A program made the translations under genes and the position numbers. A stretch of 64,000 nucleotides of DNA, taken from assembly GCF_030247195.1 (NCBI RefSeq), contig NC_080670.1, positions 98,244,666 to 98,308,665 of the forward strand. Direction: 5' to 3'. The DNA comes from Topomyia yanbarensis. Taxonomy: Eukaryota > Arthropoda > Insecta > Diptera > Culicidae. The notes below the pieces were generated by a model that saw only the letters and a list, made by a program, of their open reading frames with translations, made no database searches and had not been told where the DNA came from. Numbering within the stretch: the first letter of the stretch is position 1; every line of letters starts with the position of its first letter. Positions 11,652 through 22,978 of this stretch are shown here, in pieces.

Positions 11652-12060
11652 GAGCATGTTCAGGAGTGTTTCATTTTTAGATTTATAATTTCGACAGTTC
11701 TATAAAATAAAACTGAAAATTTTAAAGCTGGAACGTTTTGTCCCCAGCAGCAGTTTTAGCGGGTGTTCTATTCAGTTTAAAATTCATGTCTCGCCATGCC
11801 TTCAGTATTACTGCATTCAAATTTATTTTTCCCCAGTCTATCGGTTATAAGTGTCTGTGCTGAAAACTTTGCATGTATTTAAAACACAGTTCTAAACGTG
11901 CTTTAAAATCAGCATAGAACGGCGTCGTATAACAGTTTTAAATTTTGAAACAAAACTGTTCGAAATAATAAAACAAAACGCTCTGCTGGTGATATGAATG
12001 TTTCAGTTCCAGTTCTACTTTGAAACTCCTATATAAAATAAAACGCTCCTGAACATGCTC
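11652..12060. mobile_element. 409-bp PIF/Harbinger-like MITE
   Basis: The left end GAGCATGTTCAGGAGTGTTT is the inverse of the right end AAACGCTCCTGAACATGCTC. TTA flanks both ends (11649-11651 and 12061-12063), the usual 3-bp target duplication of PIF/Harbinger elements. No transposase. The interior contains AGAACTGTGTTTTAAATACA-type sequence on the reverse strand. That is shared with the DNA on either side of the OTU-LINE at 49.3 and 57 kb, so a second copy of the family hosts that LINE. Confidence 0.8.
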
Positions 12061-13933
12061 TTAAGGGTTAACTATATTTTATGCTATACGTGTTAAATTT
12101 TGTTGATTACAATGCATAGAAATGTATTATTTATGTATAATATAATTGGTAACAGTGTAACTAGTGTCTGACGGAATCAATTTTTATAGTAAGACCCAGA
12201 GTCTGTGCACTTTAGGAGTCAAATACAGAGGAATGCGCTACACTGGATAACAAGACTATTTCTGGAGAAAATTTTCAAAAGAACCTTTTGTTTGGACAAT
12301 TGAAAGTGATTTTTACAACAAAAATGGTTTTCTTCATACCTAAATAACTTCAGGCATTACAATTCGATTTTCAATCTATCGCACTCGGTCACTAAAAACA
12401 TGACGACAGTAACGCACCGGGTGGAGATATCCCAATTAGCTTCGACAACGTTAGTGATTTTTACACAAGTTGAACGCTAAAGATGGACGTCTGTTCTCTG
12501 TGGTATGTGCTTCTCTTTCAGTAATAAGCTACTACTTAACGTTTACTTTCCGAAGCACAATAGAGTTCCCCTAGAATCTTTGCAAAAATCCAGTTGCTTG
12601 GAAAAGATAGCCGAAGACTGTCCAAATTGATAGTATTTATAAGTTCTTCAGTTCTACGCATTTCTGTGTCGTAAGTGCCCCAGTTATCGCAATGAACACC
12701 ATTCTGAGCAGATAGCTAAGCTTTTACAGAATTGTCATCACTTCTTCCATCTGACACCTCACAAGAACATTATTAAACATACAATTTTTTATATAAACTC
12801 AAAGATGTAATTCGGTTTGAGACTTCAAGTTTTCCTAACAGCTTTTCTGTGCTGTCTGAAGGCTTTTCACATTCTTTTGGGTCTGACCCTAATGAGAACA
12901 GTTTAGTTTAAATTCTAATATAATTCACACAATACTCACAATCATAGAATTGCGACCTGGATTAAAATTCGCATCTTCGTAAAATTAACCATGTAACATT
13001 TTTCAAATTTGAATCTTCGGAAAGTATCTTTATATCGTGAGATTTAACCAATTTTCTCGGAAAGTATTATATAACATGGAGTCTACTATTAATATTAGAT
13101 TCAAACTCAACTGATCTTGTCCGATTCAGAAATTCCAATCGATTTGAAAATACTGTGATTTTGAGGCGGATCGAAATGTTGTTGGCCAGTTATTATGATT
13201 GAAAAAATATATGGCTACGAAAGTTGCACACGTTTTCCATCCCCGGTTTTTGAATGATGTCTATAAACAAATTCATTCACACCGATCACTCGAAACCTTT
13301 CATGCTAAACTTTTTTTTTATTTGTTTGTATCAAGAAACACTAAAAACCTCTGATTATCAAGAGTGATGCTTCTATCAGAGTGCTATGGCCTGCCCAATT
13401 GTTCAATAGCCTATAGCACAGGAAAGATAGACAAAGATAGTCTACATTTATGTGTTTTTTATCAGTTTTCAATAATAATGCAATATAACGAAAATATCTA
13501 CAAATTTCATTTTCACTGCTAACTGAAAATGTCCCTGGCAGCACTGCTCCAGCGGAATCCTTTCAGACTAATATCAATAACTGCAATGCTATAGATAATA
13601 CAACTGTAAGCGCATACACGAATGGTTATAGACCCAGTTACTAGCCATATCTATTTTTGTGAACGTTGCTTGAAACAAACACCAATAGTTACTCCGCCAG
13701 AACGGTGATCCTTGTTACTAAATTTCACGCAATCCACATTCCAATTATTAGTTCCAAGAAACTTAATAAACTTAACAGCATTTCAGTGAAAATTTCGTTT
13801 GGTAAACTGTTTTTAAAATTTCGATTTATCTATTATATTTAATTATATTGTTATTAGTTGATACATATGATTCCCTTTCTATCTGTTTATTCACACCTAA
13901 TTTCATGCACACAAAAAGGTATGAACTTTATGC
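12061..13933. other. Stretch without recognised genes
   Basis: AT-rich, no supported frame, no repeat structure noticed. It abuts the left LTR of the minus-strand retrotransposon; the last four bases, ATGC, are its target duplication. Confidence 0.4.
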
Positions 13934-15671
13934 TGTAGCGCGCACGACGTTGCTACGGATTCAATCTGCCCAATCGTCCCACCTTTCCGAACAAATGGCT
14001 TAAGCGCCACCTCTTTCGAGGACCACTTGTCGTGCTTTAGGGTTGCCCGACCAGAAACCCAGCCTCAGGGCAGGTCGATATAGTGAAGGTTTGGAGGAAC
14101 GACCTAGCAGACGCAACTGAATCGAGAGGTACTCAGTTTCATGCATCAAATTACCCACGAATTAACCCAAAGAAGTTCGCTTTCCTATCCCAAAATACCT
14201 AAGAACACCACTCGTATTGTCTCATCACTGGAACAATACCTCAAAAACCAAACAATAAACCGTACAAGAGATTCGAGTGGTGGGGCTAAGATTCCCAAGT
14301 AGCCCAACTTGGAGTAAATATCACCAAAAAACTACAAAACTATAACGACGCGAAACATGAGATACCTCTTCAAATTCGTAATCTCTATGGGAACTTGGCT
14401 AACATGACGACATTAACACTAAAACATTATTTACCGGAAGAACAATTAACATGACTAATTTATTTAAGTAACTGGCATTTTCAAAAACTTAACCTAGGAT
14501 TTTTCTACGGTGTTGCCTATATTATTTTCGTTCCCTACTGTGTGCGGGGGAGCGATCGCTATTTCCTACCGGGCTAACGTGCCATAATGTTGCCGAACTT
14601 TTGTTTGCCGGGTGCGTGTATCGGCTAAACTTTCACCATGCGCATGGATTTTGTGGTAGGTGTACTTACAGTCTTTTTCGTTGCTTGCCCACTCACTTTC
14701 GCACTACTGCGAAAACTGTCCCGATGCGGCGATGCGGTGGCGGCGATGTATCTACACCGGCGGTGATGAATCTGCGCAGGCGGCGATTAAGGATCTCCGG
14801 ATGTCTTCCTGCGTACGGGATTAGATAACTGCTGGCACTGTCGGTACGCCGGACACGCTGCCAGCAACAAATTACGTACACACCGGATGGTCGTGACGTG
14901 CAGCTCAGTTGAGCAAACGATGTAAAACCGTCGCACTTCTGCCTTATTTGGTTGTAGCGGCAGAATCTTCCAAACTAGCGCGTGGGTCTAGAGCGCGTCG
15001 GTGGGCGAAGGGCGGTGTGGCGGGCCGATGAATAGTGCCAATCTAAACGATAGAATAAAAGCCGTCGCACGGCTTTTTAATTTTCAGCTAACGCACACGA
15101 AATTTCCGCACTTCCTACTACTTGACTTGACGCAACACCTTCGACACACTGCGGGAAAAATTCAAACAACACGCACTCTAACCCCTTTCACGGTCTAGAT
15201 TGAAAAGGATGAGAAGCTATTCATAAAACCCTCAGATAAACGATTTTTGGTTCTAGATACCCGGAAGTACGTAATTTTACCGAAGTAAAACTCGTATTTC
15301 GAAAAACGAACTTCTTGGACAATTGATTCTGAATCGCTATCTCATTCCCTCTCGAAACATTTGCATCCTACCATTACGCGCCAATACCCTCACTTGCGTT
15401 CACATAGTTTTTACTGGTCGGGCGGTTGATAAGACAACGACAACGAGGTCCGTTCGGCGACCGAAACTCAACCACTTGCTCTAGTTTGTGCAATCGTGAG
15501 ACAGATTGGGAAAGAGAAAAACGTGCGTGCGCGAGCGGATAGTACGTTTTAGCCGCCTAGTGTTCATTCTTCCTCCTACGGAATAGAGGAAGTGAACACA
15601 TATTTGCAACAGGGAACTTGGGTTACTGAATTTGGAAGTTATTTTGACTTCTGATACACGTGATCGCTACA
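13934..15671 (-). repeat. LTR (3' LTR of minus-strand element)
   Basis: 1738 bp, TGTAGCG...CGCTACA. It is nearly identical to 20212-21950. The frame at 14601-14828 is repeated in the other LTR and is LTR sequence, not a gene. The adjoining interior (15672-15690), read on the minus strand, ends AAGCTGGGGTGTTA, a weak purine-rich tract that may serve as polypurine tract. Confidence 0.92.
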
Positions 15672-18133
15672 TAACACCCCAGCTTATTTTACGAAAATTT
15701 GGTTGAAGGAGTAAAACCAAATTTTCGTAACGGTAAACTGTAAAGAAGAAGCAAAATAACACATTAAAGACTTACACATTACAAGCAATCACCATATAGT
15801 AACTTAAGATTACTATATACAAATATTTACAAATGATCGGTTCATAAATCGTACAGAAATACTGAGTGGGTCTGACATCTCTTTCGTTTCCTTGTTGGCG
15901 GTTCAAACATCAAACACATACAAAATACCCAAAATAGCATTGAATCTAAAATTTCTCAATTCAAGATCAAGCTTAACCCCATACAATACAAACATTAAAC
16001 CTCAATGACACACATAACGAAACCTCAAATAACAGGTTCATTCAACCTCGGGACTACTCCAATCTAATGGAAAGGTATCCCTAAGTTAAACTCACCGCAC
16101 TGTTTTGCCTTTGAGAGAACCCCAATAAATTCTTCGGTCAACACTCTCAAATGGACAAAACGCATAACTCCATATTACACAATAACAGGCTCATCAGATT
16201 TCGGGACTACTCCAATTCAATGGAAAGGTATCCCTACATCTAATTTACCGCACAGTTTTGTCTTCCGAGAAAACCTCAAAATATTTCTTGGTCAAAAAAT
16301 CTCGAAACGACAAAACGCAATAACCTCATATCTGTACCCCTAGCAGCAACTCTAACGCCGAAATGCATCGGCCAGTGAGAAATCTGCCAAAATAATTCCC
16401 CAAGAAACTTCATCACCTCATTTCAGCTGCGTTTTCAACGACGGAATGTTTCCGACCACATGATCACACACACTGAAACAACATACCCTACATTACCCTA
16501 ATCCCACTTTACATCATGTTTCTAACGCCGAAATATTTCGGCCACACAAAACTTAACGAAAGTGTAGGTAAAAAGTTGGCAACCCTATGAAAGCTCCAAA
16601 ATTTTCACTCTTATCACGCACACATTGAACCACCAATACGGTCAGGATAAGAAACGTCAAAACAAAAAGTAAATAGTGATCGAATTTAGGTTGCGTTTGG
16701 GCGAAGTGTTTTTTTTTTGTTAAATTTTCAGGTAATTTGTGGAGGAAAACTGTTCTGCAAACGGTGGACTACGAAAAATAGGTAACTCAATTAGTTTTAT
16801 TATCATTTACTAGGTAGCTTCTATGGAGATGGACGGTTGTCGACGGCCAACCCACCCCACAGGAATATACCATACGGAAACTGGTTTTGAAGAAACCAGC
16901 GGACTTCGAGAAGGAAAGTTGGATTCCGATTGAAGGTAAGTTTTTTGAACAGAATCTAATGGTAGGTTTACTTTTTAGGAGCAACCGGACAGTGACAACC
17001 CCAAAAAAATTTTCCATCTTACCCAGGGATGACTCCAGTGACTGGCAGAATTTGCATTAAAAATTCATCCCATAATATTCCCAACATAAACCTTATAACT
17101 CCAGAACGCATAAATAAATAACCAACAATATATAAATAATAACGAAATAAATAAATATCCTAAATAAACGAACAAATAAATAATATGAAATAAATATCAA
17201 TAAATAAATATTTCATAATAATTTACGAATAAATAAATAAATAGCATGCATATAAATAACAAAGGTATAAACATGAAAATAAATAACATAGAACAAAAAT
17301 TAATTACTCCATTACTACCAGATTATAGCTATAAGTAGCAGGAAAAAATCTTCAATAAATATTAGTGTTAGGTACTAACTTAGACGTAAGACTCGATGTA
17401 GTTGTAAAAAAACTAACATCATTGACGCCGAAAGGGAATTATTTAAAAAAAAATTAAATTTCGGGGGAGGGTGGGTTCTTGTGTGTAGCACAACACCCTA
17501 TTCATCTTATTCTTTCGTTCTGGTCCTGAGGAAAGGTCCACGACTTCTCTCTCGACAGGCAGGCCAACCTGTTCAAATACTTTCCCTCTTGAATTTCCTT
17601 AAGAAAATACGTAACTTTCCCTCTTCCTAGTTAATACCGCCAGCTCGATTCACTCGGGTTTGCTCGTCATCGACCTTACACAGGAAAGTCCTCCGAGTCT
17701 TGCACGGTCATCATCCAAGCATCCCCAGTCTTGGACTCGCGATGTGTTTCCCATTACAGGTACTCCTCTTCAACGCCACTTTGGCTCGGAGTTTCTGGTT
17801 TGGTAGATCATCGTTCAGGCTTGCGCCGTGAACTCTCTCTGACTTCTGGTCGAGGGGATAGCTATACGTGCAGTAGTAACTAGTGAGGGGGAACGAAGCT
17901 TATTTCCCGAAATCAAATTAACTGTTTCCAACCAGATTTGTAAGGCCTCTTGAGCTTTCGCAAGGATCCCCCAGTAAATTAAAGTTGTTGTGGGGGCTGC
18001 AGCTGTGCTAAGAACAGTGCAGAGCCTTACAAACGGTGGAACAGTATTTTCCGCAACCAGAGCTTTCGCATCATGGTGCAATTGTCTCTACTCAACAAAT
18101 GAGAGATACATAGCTCGAATTGTTTTAATTCTC
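15672..18133. other. Non-coding interior of the LTR element
   Basis: 2.46 kb with no recognisable pol motif in any frame. It holds a diverged duplication at 16030-16335, small palindromes such as GCCGAAATATTTCGGC (16527-16542), and AAAT-rich sequence at 17100-17280. A minus-strand frame of 88 residues (17815-18081) has no recognised domain. In a complete Gypsy element this position would hold pol, so the sequence probably replaced it. Confidence 0.6.
16030..16335. repeat. Diverged tandem duplication of about 150 bp
   Basis: Two consecutive blocks share ACAGG(T/C)TCAT, CGGGACTACTCCAAT, AATGGAAAGGTATCCCTA and TTACCGCAC/CTCACCGCAC, then CAGTTTTG/CTGTTTTG and end with GACAAAACGCA. They lie in the untranslated interior of the LTR element, and a role in packaging or dimerisation is only a guess. 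Confidence 0.65.
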
Positions 18134-18997
18134 TTAAGTGGGAGAGAGGGAGGAATTGGGTGGGTTGAGTTTTCTGCGGTATTTAAAGTTTAGTATCGTA
18201 GGCCGCTTACCACTCAAATCCCAAATGTCGTGGCAATGTGCTCCCTTAACCCTTTTTGCATTAATCAGCACGGATTTAAGTGCTAACGCAGAAACATAAA
18301 CTTTTCCTTTGCCCGATTGCTCCAAATTGTTCACAGGAGTCCTTTCTTTCCCAGGGTTGATGACATAATTAGCATTGCCAGACTTTTTGTAGAATGTCTT
18401 CTGGTCTCTCGACTGAGCATCTTCAGTAGCGAGTGAATCTCGAAGGCGGCAGAATGCACGACCGTCTGAGACCAAAACCTTTCGTCGTCGTATTGGACAC
18501 GACTCGATCATAACTATCGATGGAACTCTGTCCTGTGTCCCAAAATCTCGGTCGATCTTCGTCGTCTCTAGTAACGTCCTTCGCGGTTCGACGATTTCAT
18601 CAGTCGACCGTACAGACAACCGTTCAACCGTTTCACTTATACTTTCTACCGGACTGACTTGTAATGTCAAACAGTCTCGTGCCCCAGTAATATCGACGTT
18701 CAGGCTATCCTTGACCTCAGATTCTAGCAGGACATCCGCTTTACCATCCAAAACGATACGCGAACAAATTTCCTGTCCACCAAACTTTGTAGAACCATCA
18801 GTCGAACAAGTTTCACATAGTTCATCAGCGGGACTATGCTCATAAGTACTGCCTTCCCCATTTGGCACTGTATCCAAGTGAATCGGCTCGATTCGGTCAA
18901 TGTTCAAAAACCTACACGACTCCCGGTTATCGTCGTACTTATTCAGGGTGCGATCTGATTCACTGGCCTCAAAATACGACGATCCCGAATATCCCAC
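18134..18997 (-). CDS. Second gag-region frame of LTR element
   Basis: A 287-residue frame lies downstream of and overlapping the gag-like frame by 55 bp in a different phase. It is acidic to mid-length and rich in Asp, Glu, Arg and Ser, with scattered Cys residues and no CCHC knuckle, protease DSG/DTG or RT motif that I can identify. It may be the C-terminal half of gag reached by frameshifting, or originally continuous with it and separated by an indel. The start is uncertain: the ATG at 18997 falls in the overlap. Function unknown. Confidence 0.5.
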   Translation of the reverse strand: MGYSGSSYFEASESDRTLNKYDDNRESCRFLNIDRIEPIHLDTVPNGEGSTYEHSPADELCETCSTDGSTKFGGQEICSRIVLDGKADVLLESEVKDSLNVDITGARDCLTLQVSPVESISETVERLSVRSTDEIVEPRRTLLETTKIDRDFGTQDRVPSIVMIESCPIRRRKVLVSDGRAFCRLRDSLATEDAQSRDQKTFYKKSGNANYVINPGKERTPVNNLEQSGKGKVYVSALALKSVLINAKRVKGAHCHDIWDLSGKRPTILNFKYRRKLNPPNSSLSPT

Positions 18998-19968
18998 TTC
19001 ATGATTCGTCTCGCACGAGCTCTCGTAAAAAGATGGAGATGGACAATCTCATTACATTGTAAACGCTGTTCATCGTCCGCAATCTCGTACGATCGGCTAT
19101 CCCTACCATGATCTTCAAACCAACGATTGGTCAACCCGTCCCTTTCGGAAGTTTTACCCCAACTACTGTGTTTCGATTCGGTTAATGTACTTTCTCCATA
19201 GAAGGGCTTATCGACTAGAGTATCGTCCGTGTCATACTCGTAAGAGGTGTTCGATTTCTGCTGATTGGTTTCATTGACTGCTGCGATCTCTTTTTCTAGC
19301 TCAGATATTCGGTCTAACAATGCCTGCTCCGGACTAAGTTGGAGAGGAAACTCTTCTGCGGACCGACTAAGCGATCTGGAAAACAAAGGTTCTGACTGTG
19401 AATCGTTCCTACCTTTCCATTCTTCGCACTTTGGCCTGTCGAAAACTGCATAAGCGTTGTGTAATGGCCCTTTGCGGTTTTCTAGAAACGCGTCCCTACT
19501 CTGCCCAACTGGACCCCGTTTCCCATTAGACCTGTCTAATATTGAGCGAATGAAGTTAGTCAGCTCATTTCGCATCCTTACCGACGCTTCATCGGGTGTT
19601 TTGCTTCTAGCTACTCTCATCGAGTAATGCTTGAGGCGAGAAACAACCCTTTCATCATGACATCGATCCAACTTCCTCCCGAAAAAGTCCACTTTCACCC
19701 TAGTATAGTCGTATTCTTCGTAAATTGTGTTTGGGGAAGAATATTCGCGTTTCTTTCGGGCATCGTTTCGAAACAGTTTCCCCAAAATTTGACATTTGGC
19801 CTCCAGACCCCATTTAGTCTCCGCTATCCTACCCCGAATTACCAATTCGTAATCCACCTCATCATTTGTCAGGTGATATGCATTGGGAAATTTGTTTTCC
19901 ATAATGGACGTTAGAACTTCCCATAAACTAAAAACACTGTAACACAAAATATCCGAACAACTAAACAC
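18943..19968 (-). CDS. Gag-like protein of LTR element
   Basis: The frame has 341 codons; the likely start is an internal ATG giving MENKFPNAYHLTNDEVDYEL, about 20 codons in. The N-terminal 'LTNDEVDYELVIRGRI' stretch resembles the conserved start of Gag proteins in some insect Gypsy elements (from memory), and a Lys/Arg-rich helix-like segment follows. A heptad-like segment, 'LDRISELEKEIAAVNE', about two thirds in may form a coiled coil, consistent with Gag assembly. No zinc knuckle is visible. It begins about 240 bp from the primer-binding site, the expected gag position. The frame is closed by a stop while the next frame overlaps it by 55 bp. The open length and near-identical LTRs suggest recent mobility in trans. 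Confidence 0.6.
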   Translation of the reverse strand: MFSCSDILCYSVFSLWEVLTSIMENKFPNAYHLTNDEVDYELVIRGRIAETKWGLEAKCQILGKLFRNDARKKREYSSPNTIYEEYDYTRVKVDFFGRKLDRCHDERVVSRLKHYSMRVARSKTPDEASVRMRNELTNFIRSILDRSNGKRGPVGQSRDAFLENRKGPLHNAYAVFDRPKCEEWKGRNDSQSEPLFSRSLSRSAEEFPLQLSPEQALLDRISELEKEIAAVNETNQQKSNTSYEYDTDDTLVDKPFYGESTLTESKHSSWGKTSERDGLTNRWFEDHGRDSRSYEIADDEQRLQCNEIVHLHLFTRARARRIMKWDIRDRRILRPVNQIAP

Positions 19969-20190
19969 AAACTATAACTAAGACTTTCACAACACTCAAG
20001 TATCCGAACTGTACCATAAATTTAAAAATAGCGGTAGGAAAAACCGATGAAGAATAAACTTTTATATATACAGTAATATAGTCTAGCATTTGAATTCGCA
20101 AAAGAAAGAAAAATCTTGAACCGTATCATTTACCTAAACGAAAATCTACTCCAGAAAAATTTTAACTCCCAGAAATTTACCAATAACGTG

Positions 20191-20208
20191 GCCCCACGTT
20201 GGGCGCCA
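20191..20208 (-). promoter_or_regulatory. Primer-binding site, tRNA-Lys type
   Basis: On the minus strand this reads TGGCGCCCAACGTGGGGC, three bases inside the right LTR. It is the complement of the 3' end of insect tRNA-Lys including CCA (18 of 18 by my recollection of that tRNA). It fixes the element's orientation and implies tRNA-Lys-primed reverse transcription, common in Gypsy-group elements. Confidence 0.85.
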
Positions 20209-20211
20209 AAA

Positions 20212-21950
20212 TGTAGCGCGCACGACGTTGCTACGGATTCAATCTGCCCAATCGTCCCACCTTTCCGAACAAATGGCTTAAGCGCCACCTCTTTCGAGGA
20301 CCACTTGTCGTGCTTTAGGGTTGCCCGACCAGAAACCCAGCCTCAGGGCGGGTCGATATAGTGAAGGTTTGGAGGAACGACCTAGCAGACGCAACTGAAT
20401 CGAGAGGTACTCAGTTTCATGCATCAAATTACCCACGAATTAACCCAAAGAAGTTCGCTTTCCTATCCCAAAATACCTAAGAACACCACTCGTATTGTCT
20501 CATCACTGGAACAATACCTCAAAAACCAAACAATAAACCGTACAAGAGATTCGAGTGGTGGGGCTAAGATTCCCAAGTAGCCCAACTTGGAGTAAATATC
20601 ACCAAAAAACTACAAAACTATAACGACGCGAAACATGAGATACCTCTTCAAATTCGTAATCTCTATGGGAACTTGGCTAACATGACGACATTAACACTAA
20701 AACATTATTTACCGGAAGAACAATTAACATGACTAATTTATTTAAGTAACTGGCATTTTCAAAAACTTAACCTAGGATTTTTCTACGGTGTTGCCTATAT
20801 TATTTTCGTTCCCTACTGTGTGCGGGGGAGCGATCGCTATTTCCTACCGGGCTAACGTGCCATAATGTTGCCGAACTTTTATTTGCCGGGTGCGTGTATC
20901 GGCTAAACTTTCACCATGCGCATGGATTTTGTGGTAGGTGTACTTACAGTCTTTTTCGTTGCTTGCCCACTCACTTTCGCACTACTGCGAAAACTGTCCC
21001 GATGCGGCGATGCGGTGGCGGCGATGTATCTACACCGGCGGTGATGAATCTGCGCAGGCGGCGATTAAGGATCTCCGGATGTCTTCCTGCGTACGGGATT
21101 AGATAACTGCTGGCACTGTCGGTACGCCGGACACGCTGCCAGCAACAAATTACGTACACACCGGATGGTCGTGACGTGCAGCTCAGTTGAGCAAACGATG
21201 TAAAACCGTCGCACTTCTGTCTTATTTGGTTGTAGCGGCAGAATCTTCCAAACTAGCGCGTGGGTCTAGAGCGCGTCGGTGGGCGAAGGGCGGTGTGGCG
21301 GGCCGATGAATAGTGCCAATCTAAACGGTAGAATAAAAGCCGTCGCACGGCTTTTTTAATTTTCAGCTAACGCACACGAAATTTCCGCACTTCCTACTAC
21401 TTGACTTGACGCAACACCTTCGACACACTGCGGGAAAAATTCAAACAACATGCACTCTAACCCCTTTCACGGTCTAGATTGAAAAGGATGAGAAGCTATT
21501 CATAAAACCCTCAGATAAACGATTTTTGATTCTAGATACCCGGAAGTACGTAATTTTACCGAAGTAAAACTCGTATTTCGAAAAACGAACTTCTTGGACA
21601 ATTGATTCTGAATCGCTATCTCATTCCCTCTCGAAACATTTGCATCCTACCATTACGCGCCAATACCCTCACTTGCGTTCACATAGTTTTTACTGGTCGA
21701 GCGGTTGATAAGACAACGACAACGAGGTCCGTTCGGCGACCGAAACTCAACCACTTGCTCTAGTTTGTGCAATCGTGAGACAGATTGGGAAAGAGAAAAA
21801 CGTGCGTGCGCGAGCGGATAGTACGTTTTAGCCGCCTAGTGTTCATTCTTCCTCCTACGGAATAGAGGAAGTGAACACATATTTGCAACAGGGAGCTTGG
21901 GTTACTGAATTTGGAAGTTATTTTGACTTCTGATACACGTGATCGCTACA
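20212..21950 (-). repeat. LTR (5' LTR of minus-strand element)
   Basis: 1739 bp, near-identical to 13934-15671; differences noticed include a T-run length change near 21352 and single substitutions near 20350, 20881, 21220 and 21327. It should carry the promoter of the minus-strand transcript; I did not identify a TATA box with confidence. Confidence 0.92.
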
Positions 21951-22076
21951 ATGCGCCGGACTCGTATGCCCTAGCACGATTGTGTTTTTGTTTGATCTCG
22001 AAACTGAGCCAGGTTTCAACCGAAACTGTTATCACTTGATTTATTTTGACATCAATTTGAGTTATAACCTGGACCA
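21951..22076. other. Spacer between two LTR retrotransposons
   Basis: Short sequence starting with the ATGC target duplication. It ends where similarity to the BEL/Pao LTR core begins. If the BEL 5' LTR once extended further left, this stretch replaced that part. Confidence 0.4.
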
Positions 22077-22278
22077 GCCTTTTTATTCGTACTTCTCACG
22101 ATAGCCGGTCAGCTGTACCATGTATATATCAGATCAAATAAACCGTCGCGTGATCAACACGTTCTTTCGTTCCGCAAAAAATACGTTTTTTAGTTCGCGC
22201 AATAAAGTGTATTTTTTCGTTCATAAAATTGAAAGTGTTTAGAAGTGTCCGAAGAATCCAGACTTGCGCGCGCGAACA
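22077..22278 (+). repeat. BEL/Pao 5' LTR (shared part)
   Basis: Shares 'cctttttattcgtacttctc' through GCGCGCGAACA with 29712-29911, with a few substitutions and one 2-bp difference near the end. The 3' edge ends ACA as expected. The 5' edge lacks a TG start at the point where similarity ends, so it is probably truncated. Confidence 0.8.
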
Positions 22279-22279
22279 T

Positions 22280-22297
22280 TGGTCCTTCGAGCCGGAT
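22280..22297 (+). promoter_or_regulatory. Primer-binding site, tRNA-Tyr type
   Basis: TGGTCCTTCGAGCCGGAT one base after the LTR. It complements the 3' end of insect tRNA-Tyr including CCA (recalled sequence; 18 of 18). Confidence 0.8.
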
Positions 22298-22978
22298 TTA
22301 GATCCAGTGAAGTGGTTCTCGGACACTTTCTAAAAGACAGTTTAAAAACGGTGGACAATCTCCGTGATTGAAGTGCGGTCAGTGAACTTTACAAGCGGGC
22401 ATTGACCCCTATGCAAAGGATATTTGTTAGTGGCTGGTGATAGTGCGCGAAGAATAGCATCACCAGTTTCGACGCCAGTTGATGCCATCGTGAGAAGACT
22501 TCGGCGCCATCGCGGATCGGAGCGCGCGTTTCTCCAGCAGCTAATCAGCGGCGACAACATTTAGACGGTCATCGTGCAACGGCACATTTATCCCGGACGG
22601 GGATTCCGAGCGGAATTAAAGGGAGTATAGCGCATGATATTTGTGTGGTTGCGCATTTGCATGTGGCGCATGTTATGTTGTGTTGGCTGGAAAATAAATT
22701 ATTAAGATTATGCGAGCATTTTGTTTTTGGCAAGTGTGTCCATGATAAAAGTTGGTCTCGAAAGTTCCGCTGGATTTTTCGCCTGTTGCTTTCCTCCCGT
22801 CTTGTTTCCCTCTGTTGCAGTTTGGCTTTTCTGTCAATTTTCGGTTTCGCGAATTAGTAGTGTGGAACGTCGAGTCGATCAGTCAACTTATTTTTAAAGA
22901 CTGCAGTGTCTGTTTCAATTAAACGGTTTGAATTTTGTGAACGGTGTGGTGAGTGCAGGCCAAGTGCAGTGATTCAAA
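22298..22978 (+). other. BEL/Pao 5' leader
   Basis: Untranslated leader between the primer site and the gag ATG. The 70-residue frame at 22645-22857 is not recognisable. Packaging signals would be expected here but none can be identified from the sequence. Confidence 0.6.

Larger units (their letters stand above)
13934..21950 (-). mobile_element. Young LTR retrotransposon, gag-only (LARD-like)
   Basis: Two 1.74-kb direct LTRs enclose a 4.5-kb interior. LTRs start TGTAGCG and end CGCTACA, and the whole is flanked by a 4-bp duplication, ATGC (13930-13933 and 21951-21954). Transcription runs on the minus strand, because the primer-binding site lies beside the right LTR and the gag-like frames read leftward. 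I find no reverse transcriptase, RNase H or integrase motif in either strand of the interior. It therefore looks non-autonomous (large retrotransposon derivative) and dependent on a Gypsy-type partner. I noticed only about ten differences between the LTRs by eye, so insertion is recent. Assignment to Ty3/Gypsy rests on the primer site and gag resemblance and is tentative. Confidence 0.85.

Noticed and set aside
14601..14828. Repeated 75-residue frame at 14.6 and 20.9 kb
   Set aside because: It lies in the LTRs, so its repetition is that of the LTR pair. No domain recognised.
17815..18193. Protein-coding remnants of pol in the LTR element
   Set aside because: The frames 17815-18081 and 17990-18193 have no RT, RNase H, protease or integrase motif.
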